64,000 nucleotides of DNA from Bradyrhizobium sp. CCGUVB4N (GTDB lineage Bacteria; Pseudomonadota; Alphaproteobacteria; Rhizobiales; Xanthobacteraceae): positions 2,170,001 to 2,234,000 of the forward strand of contig NZ_JANADP010000001.1 of the NCBI RefSeq assembly GCF_024199945.1, given 5' to 3'. A program made the translations under genes and the position numbers. The stretch's first letter is position 1. The number at the start of each line of letters is the position of its first letter. Under the pieces are notes generated by a model. It was not told where the DNA came from. It ran no database searches and saw only the letters and a program-made list of their open reading frames with translations. Below, one piece after another: positions 53,282 to 62,946 of this stretch.

Positions 53282-53441
53282 GGGACCATCATGCAGACGG
53301 CCGGACCTCGTCGGCCGGCCGGCGCATCGGAGCCCGCGATTTAGAAGTGCGGGTGAGACGTGTCAAGTTTTCAGGCGGCTCGAGGCCGGAAAACCTTGCC
53401 TCAGTGTCTTAAATCCGCGGCGAGGCCGGATTTCGGGCGAT

Positions 53442-54740
53442 TTACGCGCCCTGCTGGCGGGCGCGGGAGGCGTGGGCCTGCAGCGCGCGGATGCGCTCGG
53501 CGAGCGTTCCGCCACCCTCGGGGAGGGCAGCTGCGACCGCGCCGTTGGCAGCAGAGCCGTTGGCCGGGCGGGTGGCCTGCTTCGGTGGCTGGCCGGCCTC
53601 GGCCGCCAGCAGCGCCTCGATCGGCGAGTTCGGGCCCTCGAGCTGCATCGCGAGTTTTGCCACCTCGGCGGCGATGTCGTTGATGCGTTCGCGCAGCAGC
53701 GCATTCTCCATGCGCTCGGTCGCCCAGGAGCTCTCCGCCTGCTGCTGGATCGCATTGATGTCGCGCTGGAGCTTTGCGCGCTCGTCGCGGGCGGTGCCGA
53801 GCTGTTCTTCCAGCGCGGCCTTCTCCGCACGCATCGCCTCGAACGCGGCCGACGACTTGCCGCCGCTCAAGCCGGCGATCTCGACGCGCAAGTCCTTGAT
53901 GGTGCGCTCGGAGCCTTCGTTGGTCTGGCGGAGCTGGTTGTTCTCATAGTCGCGCTCGGCCAGCAGCTTGCCTTGCGTGGCGAGACGGCCTTCGAGATCG
54001 GCGACGCGGCCGGACAGCATCTCGGCCTCCTTGACCTGCACGATCAGCTGGCGATCGAGCTCGGTGACGCGCTGGCTCAGATTCTCGACGCGGCCGCGCG
54101 CATCGGACAGATCGCGCGAGGCGACTTCCGAGTCAGAGCGCTCCTGCGTCAGCCGGGCCTGCGTCGCGGAAAACTCCTTCTCGGCATCGCCGACGCGGTT
54201 CTTCAGTTCCTCGATCTGGGCGCGCACCGCGACCAGCTCGACCTGGCGGCTCTCCGCCATCATCGAACGGTCGGACAGTTCGGAATTGATCTTCGCGAGC
54301 TCGCCCTGCTTGTCGCTCAGCGCAATCTCGGCCTCGCGCAGGGCGGCGGTCTTGGCGTTGAATTCCTCTTCGGTGGCGCGGAGCTGCTCCTTGACCGCCT
54401 TCTCGCGCGCCTCCAGCGCGAAGATCGTGGCGTTCTTCTCGCCGAGCTCGATCTTCATGCGGTTGATGGCGTCGCTCTTCTTGCCGAGCTCGGCGAGCTG
54501 GCTCGTGGTCTTGTTCTTGAGCTGGTCGACGCTCATCTCCAGCCGGCGCGCCGACATGGCGAACTCGGCGCGGAGCTGGTCCTTGTCGGCCTGGATCTCC
54601 GCCATCGACAGCGGCGTGGCGGCTTCGAGCCGGCGCGTGGTCAGGCGGACCGCGCGGTTATGCACCAGCGGCACGATGGCAAGCCCGCACAGCATCGAGA
54701 GCAGGAAACCGATCGCCAGGTACATGATCGGTTCGACCAT
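53442..54740 (-). CDS. Membrane-anchored coiled-coil protein
   Basis: 432 residues. One N-terminal membrane helix (MYLAIGFLLSMLCGLAIVPL) is followed by a very long coiled coil (about 50-360; KDQLRAEFAMSARRLEMSVD, LRATEEEFNAKTAALREAEI, LEGRLATQGKLLAERDYENN). The end is Ala/Pro/Gly-rich and finishes with ERIRALQAHASRARQQGA. It has no enzymatic motif. A structural or scaffolding role at the inner membrane is plausible. It looks like a normal core gene of this genus, right next to the tRNA-Val junction. Confidence 0.75.
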   Translation of the reverse strand: MVEPIMYLAIGFLLSMLCGLAIVPLVHNRAVRLTTRRLEAATPLSMAEIQADKDQLRAEFAMSARRLEMSVDQLKNKTTSQLAELGKKSDAINRMKIELGEKNATIFALEAREKAVKEQLRATEEEFNAKTAALREAEIALSDKQGELAKINSELSDRSMMAESRQVELVAVRAQIEELKNRVGDAEKEFSATQARLTQERSDSEVASRDLSDARGRVENLSQRVTELDRQLIVQVKEAEMLSGRVADLEGRLATQGKLLAERDYENNQLRQTNEGSERTIKDLRVEIAGLSGGKSSAAFEAMRAEKAALEEQLGTARDERAKLQRDINAIQQQAESSWATERMENALLRERINDIAAEVAKLAMQLEGPNSPIEALLAAEAGQPPKQATRPANGSAANGAVAAALPEGGGTLAERIRALQAHASRARQQGA

Positions 54741-54857
54741 GGGTCAGAGCTCCAAAGACAAGGAAAAATTTACCAAAGACAATGCATGGCGGGCCGGCAA
54801 AAAGCCAGCCCCGCCCTGTTGTTAACGTGAATCCGGAACGGGATAAGCGGAGCAGAC

Positions 54858-55466
54858 CTAGAACGGGTTCCAGGTCGCCCGCGGCGTGTATTTGAGGTAG
54901 CCGATATTGGCGCCCAGGCGCAGCCCGAGGCCGGAGCGGATCGGCACCAGCACGATGTTGTTGGCGGTGAGCGCCGTCATGCCGAAGCCGCCGATGATGT
55001 AGGCCGAGCCGTCGATGCCGGCGAAGCGCTGGTAGATCGCGTTGGTGGCGGGCAGGTTATAGACCAGCGTCATGGTACGCGCGCCGTCGCCGCCCCAGTC
55101 GAAGCCGAGCGAGGGACCCTGCCAGTAGACGCGCAGGTCGCCGGCATTCTTGGTGTAGAGCGTGCCCTCGCCATAGCGCAGGCCGGCGACGAACGCGCCG
55201 GAGCCTTCCTCGCCCAGGATATAGCCGTTCGGCAGGCCCCATTGGCTGACCGCCTTCTCGATGATCGAGGCGAGGCCGCGCGAGACGTTGCCGAAGAAGC
55301 GATGGCCCGCGGTGACGAGCTCGTCCGGCCCATAGGTATTGGGCGTCGGGGTCCGCTGCGGTGGCGGCAGGTCCGGCGGCGGCGCGGCCGTCTGGGCGGC
55401 GGCCGGCACGGTCCAGCCAGCCAGCGCGATGAGCGCCACTGCGGCAAGGCGTGATGCGAAAGTCAT
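54858..55466 (-). CDS. EipA-like envelope protein (DUF1134)
   Basis: 202 residues with a signal peptide (LAAVALIALAGWTVPAAAQT). The DUF1134 body has VTAGHRFFGNVSRGLASIIE, ILGEEGSGAFVAGLRYGEGT, WQGPSLGFDWGGDGARTMTL and GSAYIIGGFGMTALTANNIV. In Brucella the homologue EipA is a periplasmic protein needed for envelope integrity. A proline-rich linker (PPPDLPPPQRTPTPN) follows the signal peptide. The gene stands alone between the coiled-coil gene and the YHS gene. Confidence 0.88.
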   Translation of the reverse strand: MTFASRLAAVALIALAGWTVPAAAQTAAPPPDLPPPQRTPTPNTYGPDELVTAGHRFFGNVSRGLASIIEKAVSQWGLPNGYILGEEGSGAFVAGLRYGEGTLYTKNAGDLRVYWQGPSLGFDWGGDGARTMTLVYNLPATNAIYQRFAGIDGSAYIIGGFGMTALTANNIVLVPIRSGLGLRLGANIGYLKYTPRATWNPF

Positions 55467-55558
55467 AAAAGAACCCCTGGTATCGATTCCGGTCCGCTTC
55501 CCTTAACCTGACGCCAACGGCACGGTCCTAGGTTGCACCGGATGTCCCCTCGACTCGG

Positions 55559-56092
55559 ATGTTATCCGCAGCAACTATGACGGCACAACGGCAGGAAGAT
55601 AGCCCTTTGCGCCCCGGAATTGCCTTGATCGGCCGTCTGGTCTGCCTGCTGGCGGCCATTTGGCTCGCCTGCGCAGGCGGGCCAGTGCAGGCCGCCACCA
55701 CCGAGCGGATCGTCGTCAATCGCTTCTCGGGCGTCGCCATCGAAGGCTTCGATCCCGTGGCCTATTTCGTCGATGGCAGCCCCGGGCAGGGGACGGCGGA
55801 GTTCGAAGCCAATCTCTGGGGCGCGGTCTGGCGCTTCCGGAACGAGGGCAACCGGGCCTCTTTCCTGGCCCATCCCGAAATCTACGGCCCGCAGTACGGC
55901 GGCTACGACCCGGCCGATATCGCGCGCGGCGTCGTCGTCGCCGGCAATCCCCGCTTCTTCGTGATCGCGGAGCAGCGTCTCTATCTGTTCAGCCGCGAAG
56001 ACAATCGCGACGCCTTCGCCGCCAATCCCGAGCGGTTCCTGTATGAAGTCGGCAAGCGCTGGCCGGCGCTCCAGGACAAGCTCAGTCAGTAG
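55559..56092 (+). CDS. YHS-domain protein, secreted or lipid-anchored
   Basis: 177 residues (a start at 55577 is also possible). A hydrophobic N-terminus (LIGRLVCLLAAIWLACAGGP) is a signal sequence. The YHS domain follows: VAIEGFDPVAYFVDGSPGQG, WRFRNEGNRASFLAHPEIYG, PQYGGYD and VVAGNPRFFVIAEQRLYLFS. YHS domains are thought to bind metals. Its last 11 bases overlap the convergent cysQ gene. Confidence 0.8.
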   Translation: MLSAATMTAQRQEDSPLRPGIALIGRLVCLLAAIWLACAGGPVQAATTERIVVNRFSGVAIEGFDPVAYFVDGSPGQGTAEFEANLWGAVWRFRNEGNRASFLAHPEIYGPQYGGYDPADIARGVVVAGNPRFFVIAEQRLYLFSREDNRDAFAANPERFLYEVGKRWPALQDKLSQ

Positions 56093-56912
56093 GCATGACC
56101 GCCCCGGCGTCGCCCCAGGCGACGAACGCCGGGATGATGAAGCCGGTGTCGCCACGTTCGCCGAACCGGATCTCGCCGCCCTTGCCGTCGGTCACCTTGC
56201 CGCCGGCTGCCGTGACCACGGCGCAGCCTGCCCCGACGTCCCATTCCGAGGTCGGCCCGAAGCGGGGATAGATGTCGGCGCTGCCTTCGGCGATTCGGCC
56301 GAATTTGACCGCCGAGCCACACGTCTTTCTGACGGCCTTCGGCCGTCGGTCGATGAAGGCTTCGCTTGTGGGGTCGCCGTGCGAGCGGCTCACCGCCGCG
56401 ACCCAGGGCTCGCCGTGCCCGGGCAGCTTGCGGGTCCGGATCGGCTCGGCGGCGCCGATCGTTGTGCCGTCAAACGTCACGCGCTCGGCGCCGCGGCCGA
56501 CGATGCCGCGCCAGAGCAGCCCGAGCGCGGGGGCGCTGACGATACCGAGCAGCGGCACGCCGTCGGTCACGAGCGCGAGATTGACGGTGAACTCGTCGCG
56601 GCCGGCGACGAACTCCTTGGTGCCGTCGAGCGGGTCGATCAGGAAGAAGCTGCCGCGAAACGGCGGCGAGGCGAGCTGGCACCGTTCCTCCGAGAGCGAC
56701 GGCACGTCGTTCGCAAGCCTGGCGAGCCCCTCGGCAATGATTCGGTCGGCGGCGAGGTCGGCCTCGGTCACCGGCGAGCCGTCCTGCTTGCCGTCGACCC
56801 GCATCGCCGTGCGGTTGACCGCGAGGATCGCCTCGCCGGCCTGAACCACCAGTGCGGTCAGGGGCTCCATCAGCCGGGATGCGGCCTCGCCGTCGATGAT
56901 CCTCACCTGCAT
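56082..56912 (-). CDS. cysQ: 3'(2'),5'-bisphosphate nucleotidase
   Basis: 276 residues of the inositol monophosphatase fold. Metal-binding motifs are DGSPVTEADLAADRIIAEGL, LSEERCQL, SFFLIDPLDGTKEFVAG and the C-terminal SEWDVGAGCAVVTAAGGKV. The DPLDGTKEF form is typical of CysQ, which removes 3'-phosphate from PAP/PAPS in sulfate assimilation. It is convergent with the YHS gene and divergent from chpT. Confidence 0.9.
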   Translation of the reverse strand: MQVRIIDGEAASRLMEPLTALVVQAGEAILAVNRTAMRVDGKQDGSPVTEADLAADRIIAEGLARLANDVPSLSEERCQLASPPFRGSFFLIDPLDGTKEFVAGRDEFTVNLALVTDGVPLLGIVSAPALGLLWRGIVGRGAERVTFDGTTIGAAEPIRTRKLPGHGEPWVAAVSRSHGDPTSEAFIDRRPKAVRKTCGSAVKFGRIAEGSADIYPRFGPTSEWDVGAGCAVVTAAGGKVTDGKGGEIRFGERGDTGFIIPAFVAWGDAGAVMPTD

Positions 56913-57103
56913 GCCTCATTCATTGGCAAATCTCGTATTGGCAAATCTCGCCTCTCGTCGCTTGATTCGCCTGCGTCCCTTATGGCCGCTTCGAACCTAT
57001 CGCAAGCTAGCTGCCACGGGCTGGCGAATGATAGAACCCGCAGCAACAGTTTAAGCCATGCGTGATTCGCCGCGTCCACGCCGTGCCATTCCAGGAACCC
57101 TTT

Positions 57104-57757
57104 ATGTCTGACGCTCCGTCACCCGGTACCGCTTCCGCTCCCGATATGCTCGAACTCGCTGCACTGCTGTGCTCGCGGGTCTGTCATGATCTCATCAGCC
57201 CGGTTGGCGCCATCGTCAATGGGCTCGAGGTGCTCGATGACGATCCCAAGCCCGAGGACCGCGAATTCGCGCTCGACCTGATTCGCAAGAGTGCGAAGAC
57301 GGCCTCCGCCCGCCTGCAATTCTGCCGCCTCGCCTTCGGCGCGGCCGGCTCCTCCGGCGCACAGATCGACCTCGGCGACGCCCAGACCATGGCGCGTGGC
57401 CACATCGAGGACGGCAAGTGCACGATCACGTGGAATCTGCCGCGGCTGCTGCTGCCGAAGAATCGCGTCAAGCTGCTGCTCAATATGCTGGTCGTGTCCC
57501 AGCACACGATCCCGCGCGGCGGCATGCTCACGGTCGATCCGATCGGCGAGGGCGAAACGATGAGCTTCCGCATCACCGCGACGGGACACAACGCGCGCCT
57601 GCCGCAGAACATCTCCGAGCTTCTGAGCGGCGAACGCGGGCCGGCTGCGGATGCGCACGCGATCCAGCCTTATTATACCCGGCTGTTGGCGCAGGCCTGC
57701 GGGCTCACCGTGACGCTCAAGCCGGAAGGCGAAGCCATCATCATTAGCGCTTCGTAA
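57104..57757 (+). CDS. chpT: Histidine phosphotransferase ChpT
   Basis: 217 residues from Met 57104. The phospho-acceptor helix ALLCSRVCHDLISPVGAIVN contains the His, followed by GLEVLDDD and QFCRLAFGA. The C-terminal half is a degenerate ATPase-like fold (NRVKLLLNMLVVSQHTIPRG, then FRITATGHNARLPQN). In alphaproteobacteria ChpT passes phosphate from CckA to CtrA and CpdR in cell-cycle control. It lies 196 bases upstream of cheA, on the same strand. Confidence 0.9.
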   Translation: MSDAPSPGTASAPDMLELAALLCSRVCHDLISPVGAIVNGLEVLDDDPKPEDREFALDLIRKSAKTASARLQFCRLAFGAAGSSGAQIDLGDAQTMARGHIEDGKCTITWNLPRLLLPKNRVKLLLNMLVVSQHTIPRGGMLTVDPIGEGETMSFRITATGHNARLPQNISELLSGERGPAADAHAIQPYYTRLLAQACGLTVTLKPEGEAIIISAS

Positions 57758-57953
57758 ACGCGCCTATCGTTCTCGCAGGTTAATCGAATCTTTACGAGGC
57801 GCTTCGGCTTGTCCGGAGCGCCTTATCTCTTTGTTGGTTCCGTTCTTTTGCACATACTCAACCATTATTAAACGCTTTGCGGTGAAGCTGGCCCCATTCT
57901 GACATGGCGCATCACAATTCGTGCGTGCCCTCCCTGTATGAAGGCCTGTTTTC

Positions 57954-60737
57954 ATGGATGATCTGTTGCGGGAGTTTCTGACGGAGACCAGCGAGAGCCT
58001 GGACACCGTCGACAATCAGCTGGTGAAGTTCGAGCAGGAGCCGAACAACGCCAAGATCCTCGATAACATCTTCCGCCTGGTCCATACCATCAAGGGTACG
58101 TGCGGCTTCCTCGGACTGCCGCGGCTCGAAGCGCTGGCACATGCCGGCGAGACGCTGATGAGCAAATTCCGCGACGGCATGCCGGTGACCGGACAGGCCG
58201 TGACGCTGATCCTGTCCTCGATCGACCGCATCAAGGAGATCCTCGCAGGCCTCGAGGCAACCGAAGCCGAGCCCGAGGGCAACGACCGCGATCTCATCGA
58301 CAAGCTGGAAGCGATGGTCGAGCAGGGCATGGCCGCGATGGCCGCCGGCGCCGCTGCGCCTGTCGCTGAAGCCCCGCCGCTGGTGCCGGAAGCGCCCGTT
58401 GCGGCTGCGCCCGCTCCCGCAAAGGAGATGACCACGGGCACGCTGATCGACCAGACCCTGGAGCGTCCGCTGCGTCCCGGCGAAGTCTCGCTCGACGATC
58501 TCGAGCGTGCCTTCCGCGAGACCGCGATCGAAGCGCCGGCGCCTGTTGCAAAGGCCGAACCCGTTGCCGAGGCTCCGGCACCTGTTGCCAAGGAAGCTAA
58601 CAAGGACGCCAAGGTGCCCCGGGAAAAAGCGGCCAAGAAGTCGGCCGCCGACGAGACGGGCGCCGAAGGCGACCGCGTTGCCAACCAGTCGATCCGCGTC
58701 AACGTGGATACGCTGGAGCACCTGATGACCATGGTCTCCGAGCTGGTGCTGACCCGCAACCAGCTCTTGGAGATCTCCCGCCGCAACGAGGACACCGAGT
58801 TCAAGGTGCCGTTGCAACGCCTCTCCAACGTCACTGCCGAGCTGCAGGAAGGCGTCATGAAGACGCGCATGCAGCCGATCGGCAATGCCTGGCAGAAGCT
58901 GCCCCGCATCGTCCGCGATCTCTCGTCCGAACTCGGCAAGCAGATCGACCTGGAGATGCACGGCGCCGACACCGAGCTCGACCGCCAGGTGCTCGATTTG
59001 ATCAAGGATCCGCTCACCCACATGGTGCGCAACTCCGCCGATCATGGCCTGGAGACCCCCGCCGAGCGCCTCGCCTCCGGCAAGGGCGAGCAGGGCACCA
59101 TTCGTCTGTCCGCCTATCACGAGGGCGGCCACATCATCATCTGCATCGCCGACAACGGCCGCGGCCTCAACACCGAGAAGATCAAGGCCAAGGCGCTCTC
59201 CTCAGGTCTCGTCACCGAGGCTGAGCTGGAGAAGATGTCGGAAGCCCAGATCCACAAGTTCATCTTCGCGCCCGGCTTCTCCACCGCGGCCGCCATCACC
59301 TCGGTCTCCGGCCGTGGCGTCGGCATGGACGTGGTCCGCACCAATATCGACCAGATCGGCGGCACCATCGACATCAAGTCGGTCGCAGGCGAAGGCTCCT
59401 CCGTCACCATCAAGATCCCGCTGACTTTGGCCATCGTCTCGGCGCTGATCGTGGAAGCCGCCGGCGATCGCTTTGCGATCCCGCAGCTCTCGGTGGTCGA
59501 GCTGGTGCGTGCCCGCGCCAACTCGGAGCACCGCATCGAGCGCATCAAGGACACCGCGGTCCTGCGCCTGCGCAACAAGCTCTTGCCGCTGATCCATCTG
59601 AAGAAGCTGCTCAAGATCGACGACGGCGCGGCTTCCGATCCCGAGAACGGCTTTATCGTGGTGACGCAGGTCGGCAGCCAGACGTTTGGCATCGTCGTCG
59701 ATGGCGTGTTCCACACCGAAGAAATCGTGGTCAAGCCGATGTCGACAAAACTGCGTCACATCGACATGTTCTCCGGCAACACCATCCTGGGCGATGGCGC
59801 TGTGATCATGATCATCGACCCCAACGGCATTGCCAAGGCGCTCGGCGCCGCCGGCTCCTCGGCCCATGACATGGCCGACGACAATGGCGCGCACCACATC
59901 GGCTCGGGCGAGCAGACCACCTCGCTGCTGGTGTTCCGCGCCGGCTCCAGCCAGCCCAAGGCGGTCCCGCTCGGGCTCGTCACCCGCCTCGAAGAGCTCC
60001 CCGCCGACAAGATCGAGTTCAGTAACGGCCGCTACATGGTGCAGTACCGCGAGCAGCTGATGCCGCTGGTGGCCATGGACGGCGTCACCATCGCCAGCCA
60101 GGGCGCGCAGCCGATCCTGGTGTTCGCCGATGACGGCCGCTCCATGGGTCTCGTCGTCGACGAGATCATCGACATCGTCGAAGAGCGGCTCAACATCGAG
60201 GTCGGCGGCTCGGCTAGCGGCATTCTCGGCTCGGCCGTGATCAAGGGCCAGGCCACCGAGGTGATCGACGTCGGCCACTTCCTGCCGATGGCGTTCTCCG
60301 ACTGGTTCACCCGCAAGGAGATGAAGCCGTCGATGCACTCGCAGTCGGTGCTGCTGGTCGACGACTCCGCATTCTTCCGCAACATGCTGGCGCCGGTGCT
60401 GAAAGCGGCCGGCTACCGCGTCCGCACCGCGCCGACCGCGCAGGAGGGCCTCGCCGCGCTCCGTGCCCAGACCTTCGACGTGGTCCTGACCGACATCGAG
60501 ATGCCCGACATGAACGGGTTCGAGTTTGCCGAGACCATCCGCTCCGACAGCAATCTGGGCGCGATGCCGATCATCGGCCTCTCCGCCCTGGTGTCGCCGG
60601 CCGCGATCGAGCGCGGCCGTCAGGCCGGCTTCCACGACTATGTCGCCAAGTTCGACCGTCCCGGTCTGATCGCGGCGCTGAAGGAACAGACCGCGGGTGC
60701 CGCCGGCGCCTCCGAGCTGAACCGGGCAGCGGCGTAA
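57954..60737 (+). CDS. cheA: Hybrid chemotaxis histidine kinase CheA with receiver domain
   Basis: 927 residues. HPt domain with His44 (FRLVHTIKGTCGFLGLPRLE), Ala/Pro-rich linker (about 120-235), dimerisation region with SELVLTRNQLLEISRR, ATPase with MVRNSADHGLETPAERLASG and GRGVGMDVVRTNIDQIGGTI, a CheW-like regulatory domain (FAIPQLSVVELVRAR), a second CheW-like segment (LGLVTRLEELPADKIEFSNG) and a C-terminal receiver (SVLLVDDSAFFRNMLAPVLK, DVVLTDIEMPDMNGFEFAE). The kinase phosphorylates CheY and CheB. The fused receiver may act as phosphate sink. It is first of cheAWYBR. Confidence 0.95.
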   Translation: MDDLLREFLTETSESLDTVDNQLVKFEQEPNNAKILDNIFRLVHTIKGTCGFLGLPRLEALAHAGETLMSKFRDGMPVTGQAVTLILSSIDRIKEILAGLEATEAEPEGNDRDLIDKLEAMVEQGMAAMAAGAAAPVAEAPPLVPEAPVAAAPAPAKEMTTGTLIDQTLERPLRPGEVSLDDLERAFRETAIEAPAPVAKAEPVAEAPAPVAKEANKDAKVPREKAAKKSAADETGAEGDRVANQSIRVNVDTLEHLMTMVSELVLTRNQLLEISRRNEDTEFKVPLQRLSNVTAELQEGVMKTRMQPIGNAWQKLPRIVRDLSSELGKQIDLEMHGADTELDRQVLDLIKDPLTHMVRNSADHGLETPAERLASGKGEQGTIRLSAYHEGGHIIICIADNGRGLNTEKIKAKALSSGLVTEAELEKMSEAQIHKFIFAPGFSTAAAITSVSGRGVGMDVVRTNIDQIGGTIDIKSVAGEGSSVTIKIPLTLAIVSALIVEAAGDRFAIPQLSVVELVRARANSEHRIERIKDTAVLRLRNKLLPLIHLKKLLKIDDGAASDPENGFIVVTQVGSQTFGIVVDGVFHTEEIVVKPMSTKLRHIDMFSGNTILGDGAVIMIIDPNGIAKALGAAGSSAHDMADDNGAHHIGSGEQTTSLLVFRAGSSQPKAVPLGLVTRLEELPADKIEFSNGRYMVQYREQLMPLVAMDGVTIASQGAQPILVFADDGRSMGLVVDEIIDIVEERLNIEVGGSASGILGSAVIKGQATEVIDVGHFLPMAFSDWFTRKEMKPSMHSQSVLLVDDSAFFRNMLAPVLKAAGYRVRTAPTAQEGLAALRAQTFDVVLTDIEMPDMNGFEFAETIRSDSNLGAMPIIGLSALVSPAAIERGRQAGFHDYVAKFDRPGLIAALKEQTAGAAGASELNRAAA

Positions 60738-60761
60738 CGACAGGGATCAGGAGATATCGAT

Positions 60762-61232
60762 ATGACCAAGAAGACCCAGTCCGGCGAAGGCGCCATGGTC
60801 GAGTACGTCACCGCGATGATCGGTGGCCAGCTGTTCGGCCTGCCGATCTCCCGCGTCCAGGACGTGTTCATGCCCGAGCGCGTCACCCGCGTTCCCTTGT
60901 CCTCGCGCGAGATCGCGGGCGTGCTGAACCTGCGCGGCCGCATCGTCACCGTGGTCGACATGCGCGCCCGCCTCGGCCTGCCCAAGCCCGAGGACGGCAA
61001 GACCCCAATGGCTGTCGGCGTCGACCTGCGCGGTGAATCCTATGGCCTCCTGATCGACCAGATCGGCGAGGTGCTGCGCCTGTCCGAGAACGGCATGGAA
61101 GAGAACCCGGTCAATCTCGACCCCCGCATGGCCAAGCTCGCCGGCGGCGTCCACCGTCTCGACGGCCAGCTCATGGTCGTCCTCGATGTCGATCGCGTCC
61201 TCGAGCTCGCGCCCGAGATGATGGCGGCCTGA
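60762..61232 (+). CDS. cheW: Chemotaxis coupling protein CheW
   Basis: 156 residues of the CheW fold: VEYVTAMIGGQLFGLPISRV, VFMPERVTRVPLSSREIAGV, LNLRGRIVTVVDMRARLGLP and YGLLIDQIGEVLRLSENGME. It links chemoreceptors to CheA at the inner membrane. It starts 24 bases after cheA with CAGGAG as RBS. Confidence 0.95.
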   Translation: MTKKTQSGEGAMVEYVTAMIGGQLFGLPISRVQDVFMPERVTRVPLSSREIAGVLNLRGRIVTVVDMRARLGLPKPEDGKTPMAVGVDLRGESYGLLIDQIGEVLRLSENGMEENPVNLDPRMAKLAGGVHRLDGQLMVVLDVDRVLELAPEMMAA

Positions 61233-61306
61233 TACGGCGGCATTGCCGCCGATGGACTCGCAATTGGAAGTGCCCCCGCACAGGGGGATCAGAAGCAGAG
61301 GTTCAC

Positions 61307-61672
61307 ATGCGAACTTGTCTCGTCGTTGATGATTCCAGCGTCATCCGCAAGGTTGCGCGCCGGATCCTGGAAGGCCTCGACTTCCAGATTCTCGAAGCCG
61401 AGGACGGTGAGAAGGCGCTCGAGGCCTGCAAGCGCGGGCTGCCCGACGCCGTGCTGCTCGACTGGAACATGCCGGTCATGGATGGCTACGAGTTCCTCGG
61501 CCATCTGCGCCGCATGCCCGGCGGCGACCAGCCCAAGGTGGTGTTCTGCACCACCGAGAACGACGTGGCCCATATTGCGCGCGCGCTGCACGCCGGTGCC
61601 AACGAGTACATCATGAAGCCCTTCGACAAGGACATCGTGACGGCGAAGTTCCAGGAAGTCGGCTTGATCTGA
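61307..61672 (+). CDS. cheY: Chemotaxis response regulator CheY
   Basis: 121 residues, a single receiver domain: VVDDSSVIRKVARRI acidic pocket, phospho-acceptor Asp52 in DAVLLDWNMPVMDGYEF, Thr in VVFCTTENDVAHI and Lys in NEYIMKPFDKD. No output domain is present. Phospho-CheY would bind the flagellar motor switch. It lies 74 bases after cheW. Confidence 0.93.
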   Translation: MRTCLVVDDSSVIRKVARRILEGLDFQILEAEDGEKALEACKRGLPDAVLLDWNMPVMDGYEFLGHLRRMPGGDQPKVVFCTTENDVAHIARALHAGANEYIMKPFDKDIVTAKFQEVGLI

Positions 61673-61746
61673 GCGAACACCGGAGGCTGAACGGCTCCTT
61701 CGGCGTTTGTTTTCAACTAAACCGTTTCAGTCTGAGTTGGTGAGTA

Positions 61747-62946
61747 ATGAGTGTTGCGTTCGCAGGTAATTCGACCACGGGTTCGTCGCGCGAAGCGGGA
61801 CCACTGCGGGTGATGATCGTCGATGACTCCGTCGTCATACGCGGTCTGATCTCGCGCTGGATCGGCGCCGAGCACGACATGGAGGTCGCAGCCTCGCTGC
61901 GCACCGGGCTCGAGGCGGTCAACCAGCTCGAACGCATCAATCCCGACGTTGCCGTGCTCGACATCGAAATGCCCGAGCTCGACGGTATCTCGGCGCTGCC
62001 GCGACTGCTGGCGAAGAAGCGCGATCTCGTCATCATCATGGCCTCGACGCTGACCCGCCGCAACGCGGAGATCAGCTTCAAGGCGCTGTCGCTCGGCGCG
62101 GCCGACTACATTCCGAAACCGGAATCGACGCGCGAGACGTCCGCCGCGGATATCTTCCATCACGATCTGATCCAGAAGATCCGTCACCTCGGCGCACGGC
62201 TGCGCCGGAAGCCGGCGGTCGCGAGCCCGCCGCTGGCGCCTGCGAGCCCTGCTGCTGCTCCGGCTGCACGCGCGCCGGCCGTTGCGCGGCCCACCGCGCC
62301 AGCACCGGCCCCGCATGCCCTGTTTTCAGGCTCGGTGACCACGCGTCCGTTCTCGAGCCAGATGCCGAAGGTGCTGCTGATCGGCTCCTCGACCGGCGGC
62401 CCGCAGGCGCTGATGGCGCTCGTCACCGAGCTCGGTCCGGTGATCGACCGCGTCCCCGTGCTGATCACCCAGCACATGCCACCGACCTTCACCACCATTC
62501 TGGCCGAGCACCTGGCGCGTTCGAGCCGTAAGCCGGCAGCCGAAGCCGTTGACGGTGAGCCGGTCAAGGCGGGTCGCATCTACCTCGCGCCCGGCGGCAA
62601 GCACATGCGCGTCGCACGTAATGGCGCGGACGTTGCGATCGCGCTCGACGACGGCCCCGCCGTCAATTTCTGCAAGCCGGCCGTCGATCCGCTGTTCACC
62701 TCCGCCATCGACATCTGGCACGGCAACATCCTCTCCGTGATCCTGACGGGCATGGGCTCGGACGGCATGCGCGGCGGCAAGGACATCGTCGCGGCCGGCG
62801 GCAGTGTGATCGCGCAGGATGAAGCGTCCAGCGTGGTGTGGGGCATGCCCGGTGCAGCTGCGCACGCCGGCATCTGCGCCGCGATCCTGCCGCTCAACCA
62901 GATCGGCGCGAAGGTCAACCGCCTGTTCGCGGGAGATCGCTCGTGA
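61747..62946 (+). CDS. cheB: Protein-glutamate methylesterase CheB
   Basis: 399 residues. The receiver has the phospho-acceptor Asp72 in [21 protein letters not shown] long Ala/Pro linker (about 158-190) precedes the esterase, which has Ser in [16 protein letters not shown], His in [14 protein letters not shown] and Asp in [20 protein letters not shown]. It removes methyl groups from chemoreceptors during adaptation. Its TGA overlaps the GTG start of cheR. Confidence 0.95.
   Translation: MSVAFAGNSTTGSSREAGPLRVMIVDDSVVIRGLISRWIGAEHDMEVAASLRTGLEAVNQLERINPDVAVLDIEMPELDGISALPRLLAKKRDLVIIMASTLTRRNAEISFKALSLGAADYIPKPESTRETSAADIFHHDLIQKIRHLGARLRRKPAVASPPLAPASPAAAPAARAPAVARPTAPAPAPHALFSGSVTTRPFSSQMPKVLLIGSSTGGPQALMALVTELGPVIDRVPVLITQHMPPTFTTILAEHLARSSRKPAAEAVDGEPVKAGRIYLAPGGKHMRVARNGADVAIALDDGPAVNFCKPAVDPLFTSAIDIWHGNILSVILTGMGSDGMRGGKDIVAAGGSVIAQDEASSVVWGMPGAAAHAGICAAILPLNQIGAKVNRLFAGDRS

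Noticed and set aside
53274..54830. 518-codon plus-strand frame over the coiled-coil gene
   Set aside because: Composition is a mirror of the coiled-coil gene on the minus strand, and its start lies in the tRNA-Val flank.
56043..57065. 340-codon frame opposite cysQ
   Set aside because: CysQ motifs on the minus strand are complete; the plus frame has no recognisable domain.
59202..60635. Long open frame opposite cheA
   Set aside because: Low-complexity His/Asp/Arg-rich product typical of antisense frames in GC-rich DNA; cheA is unambiguous.
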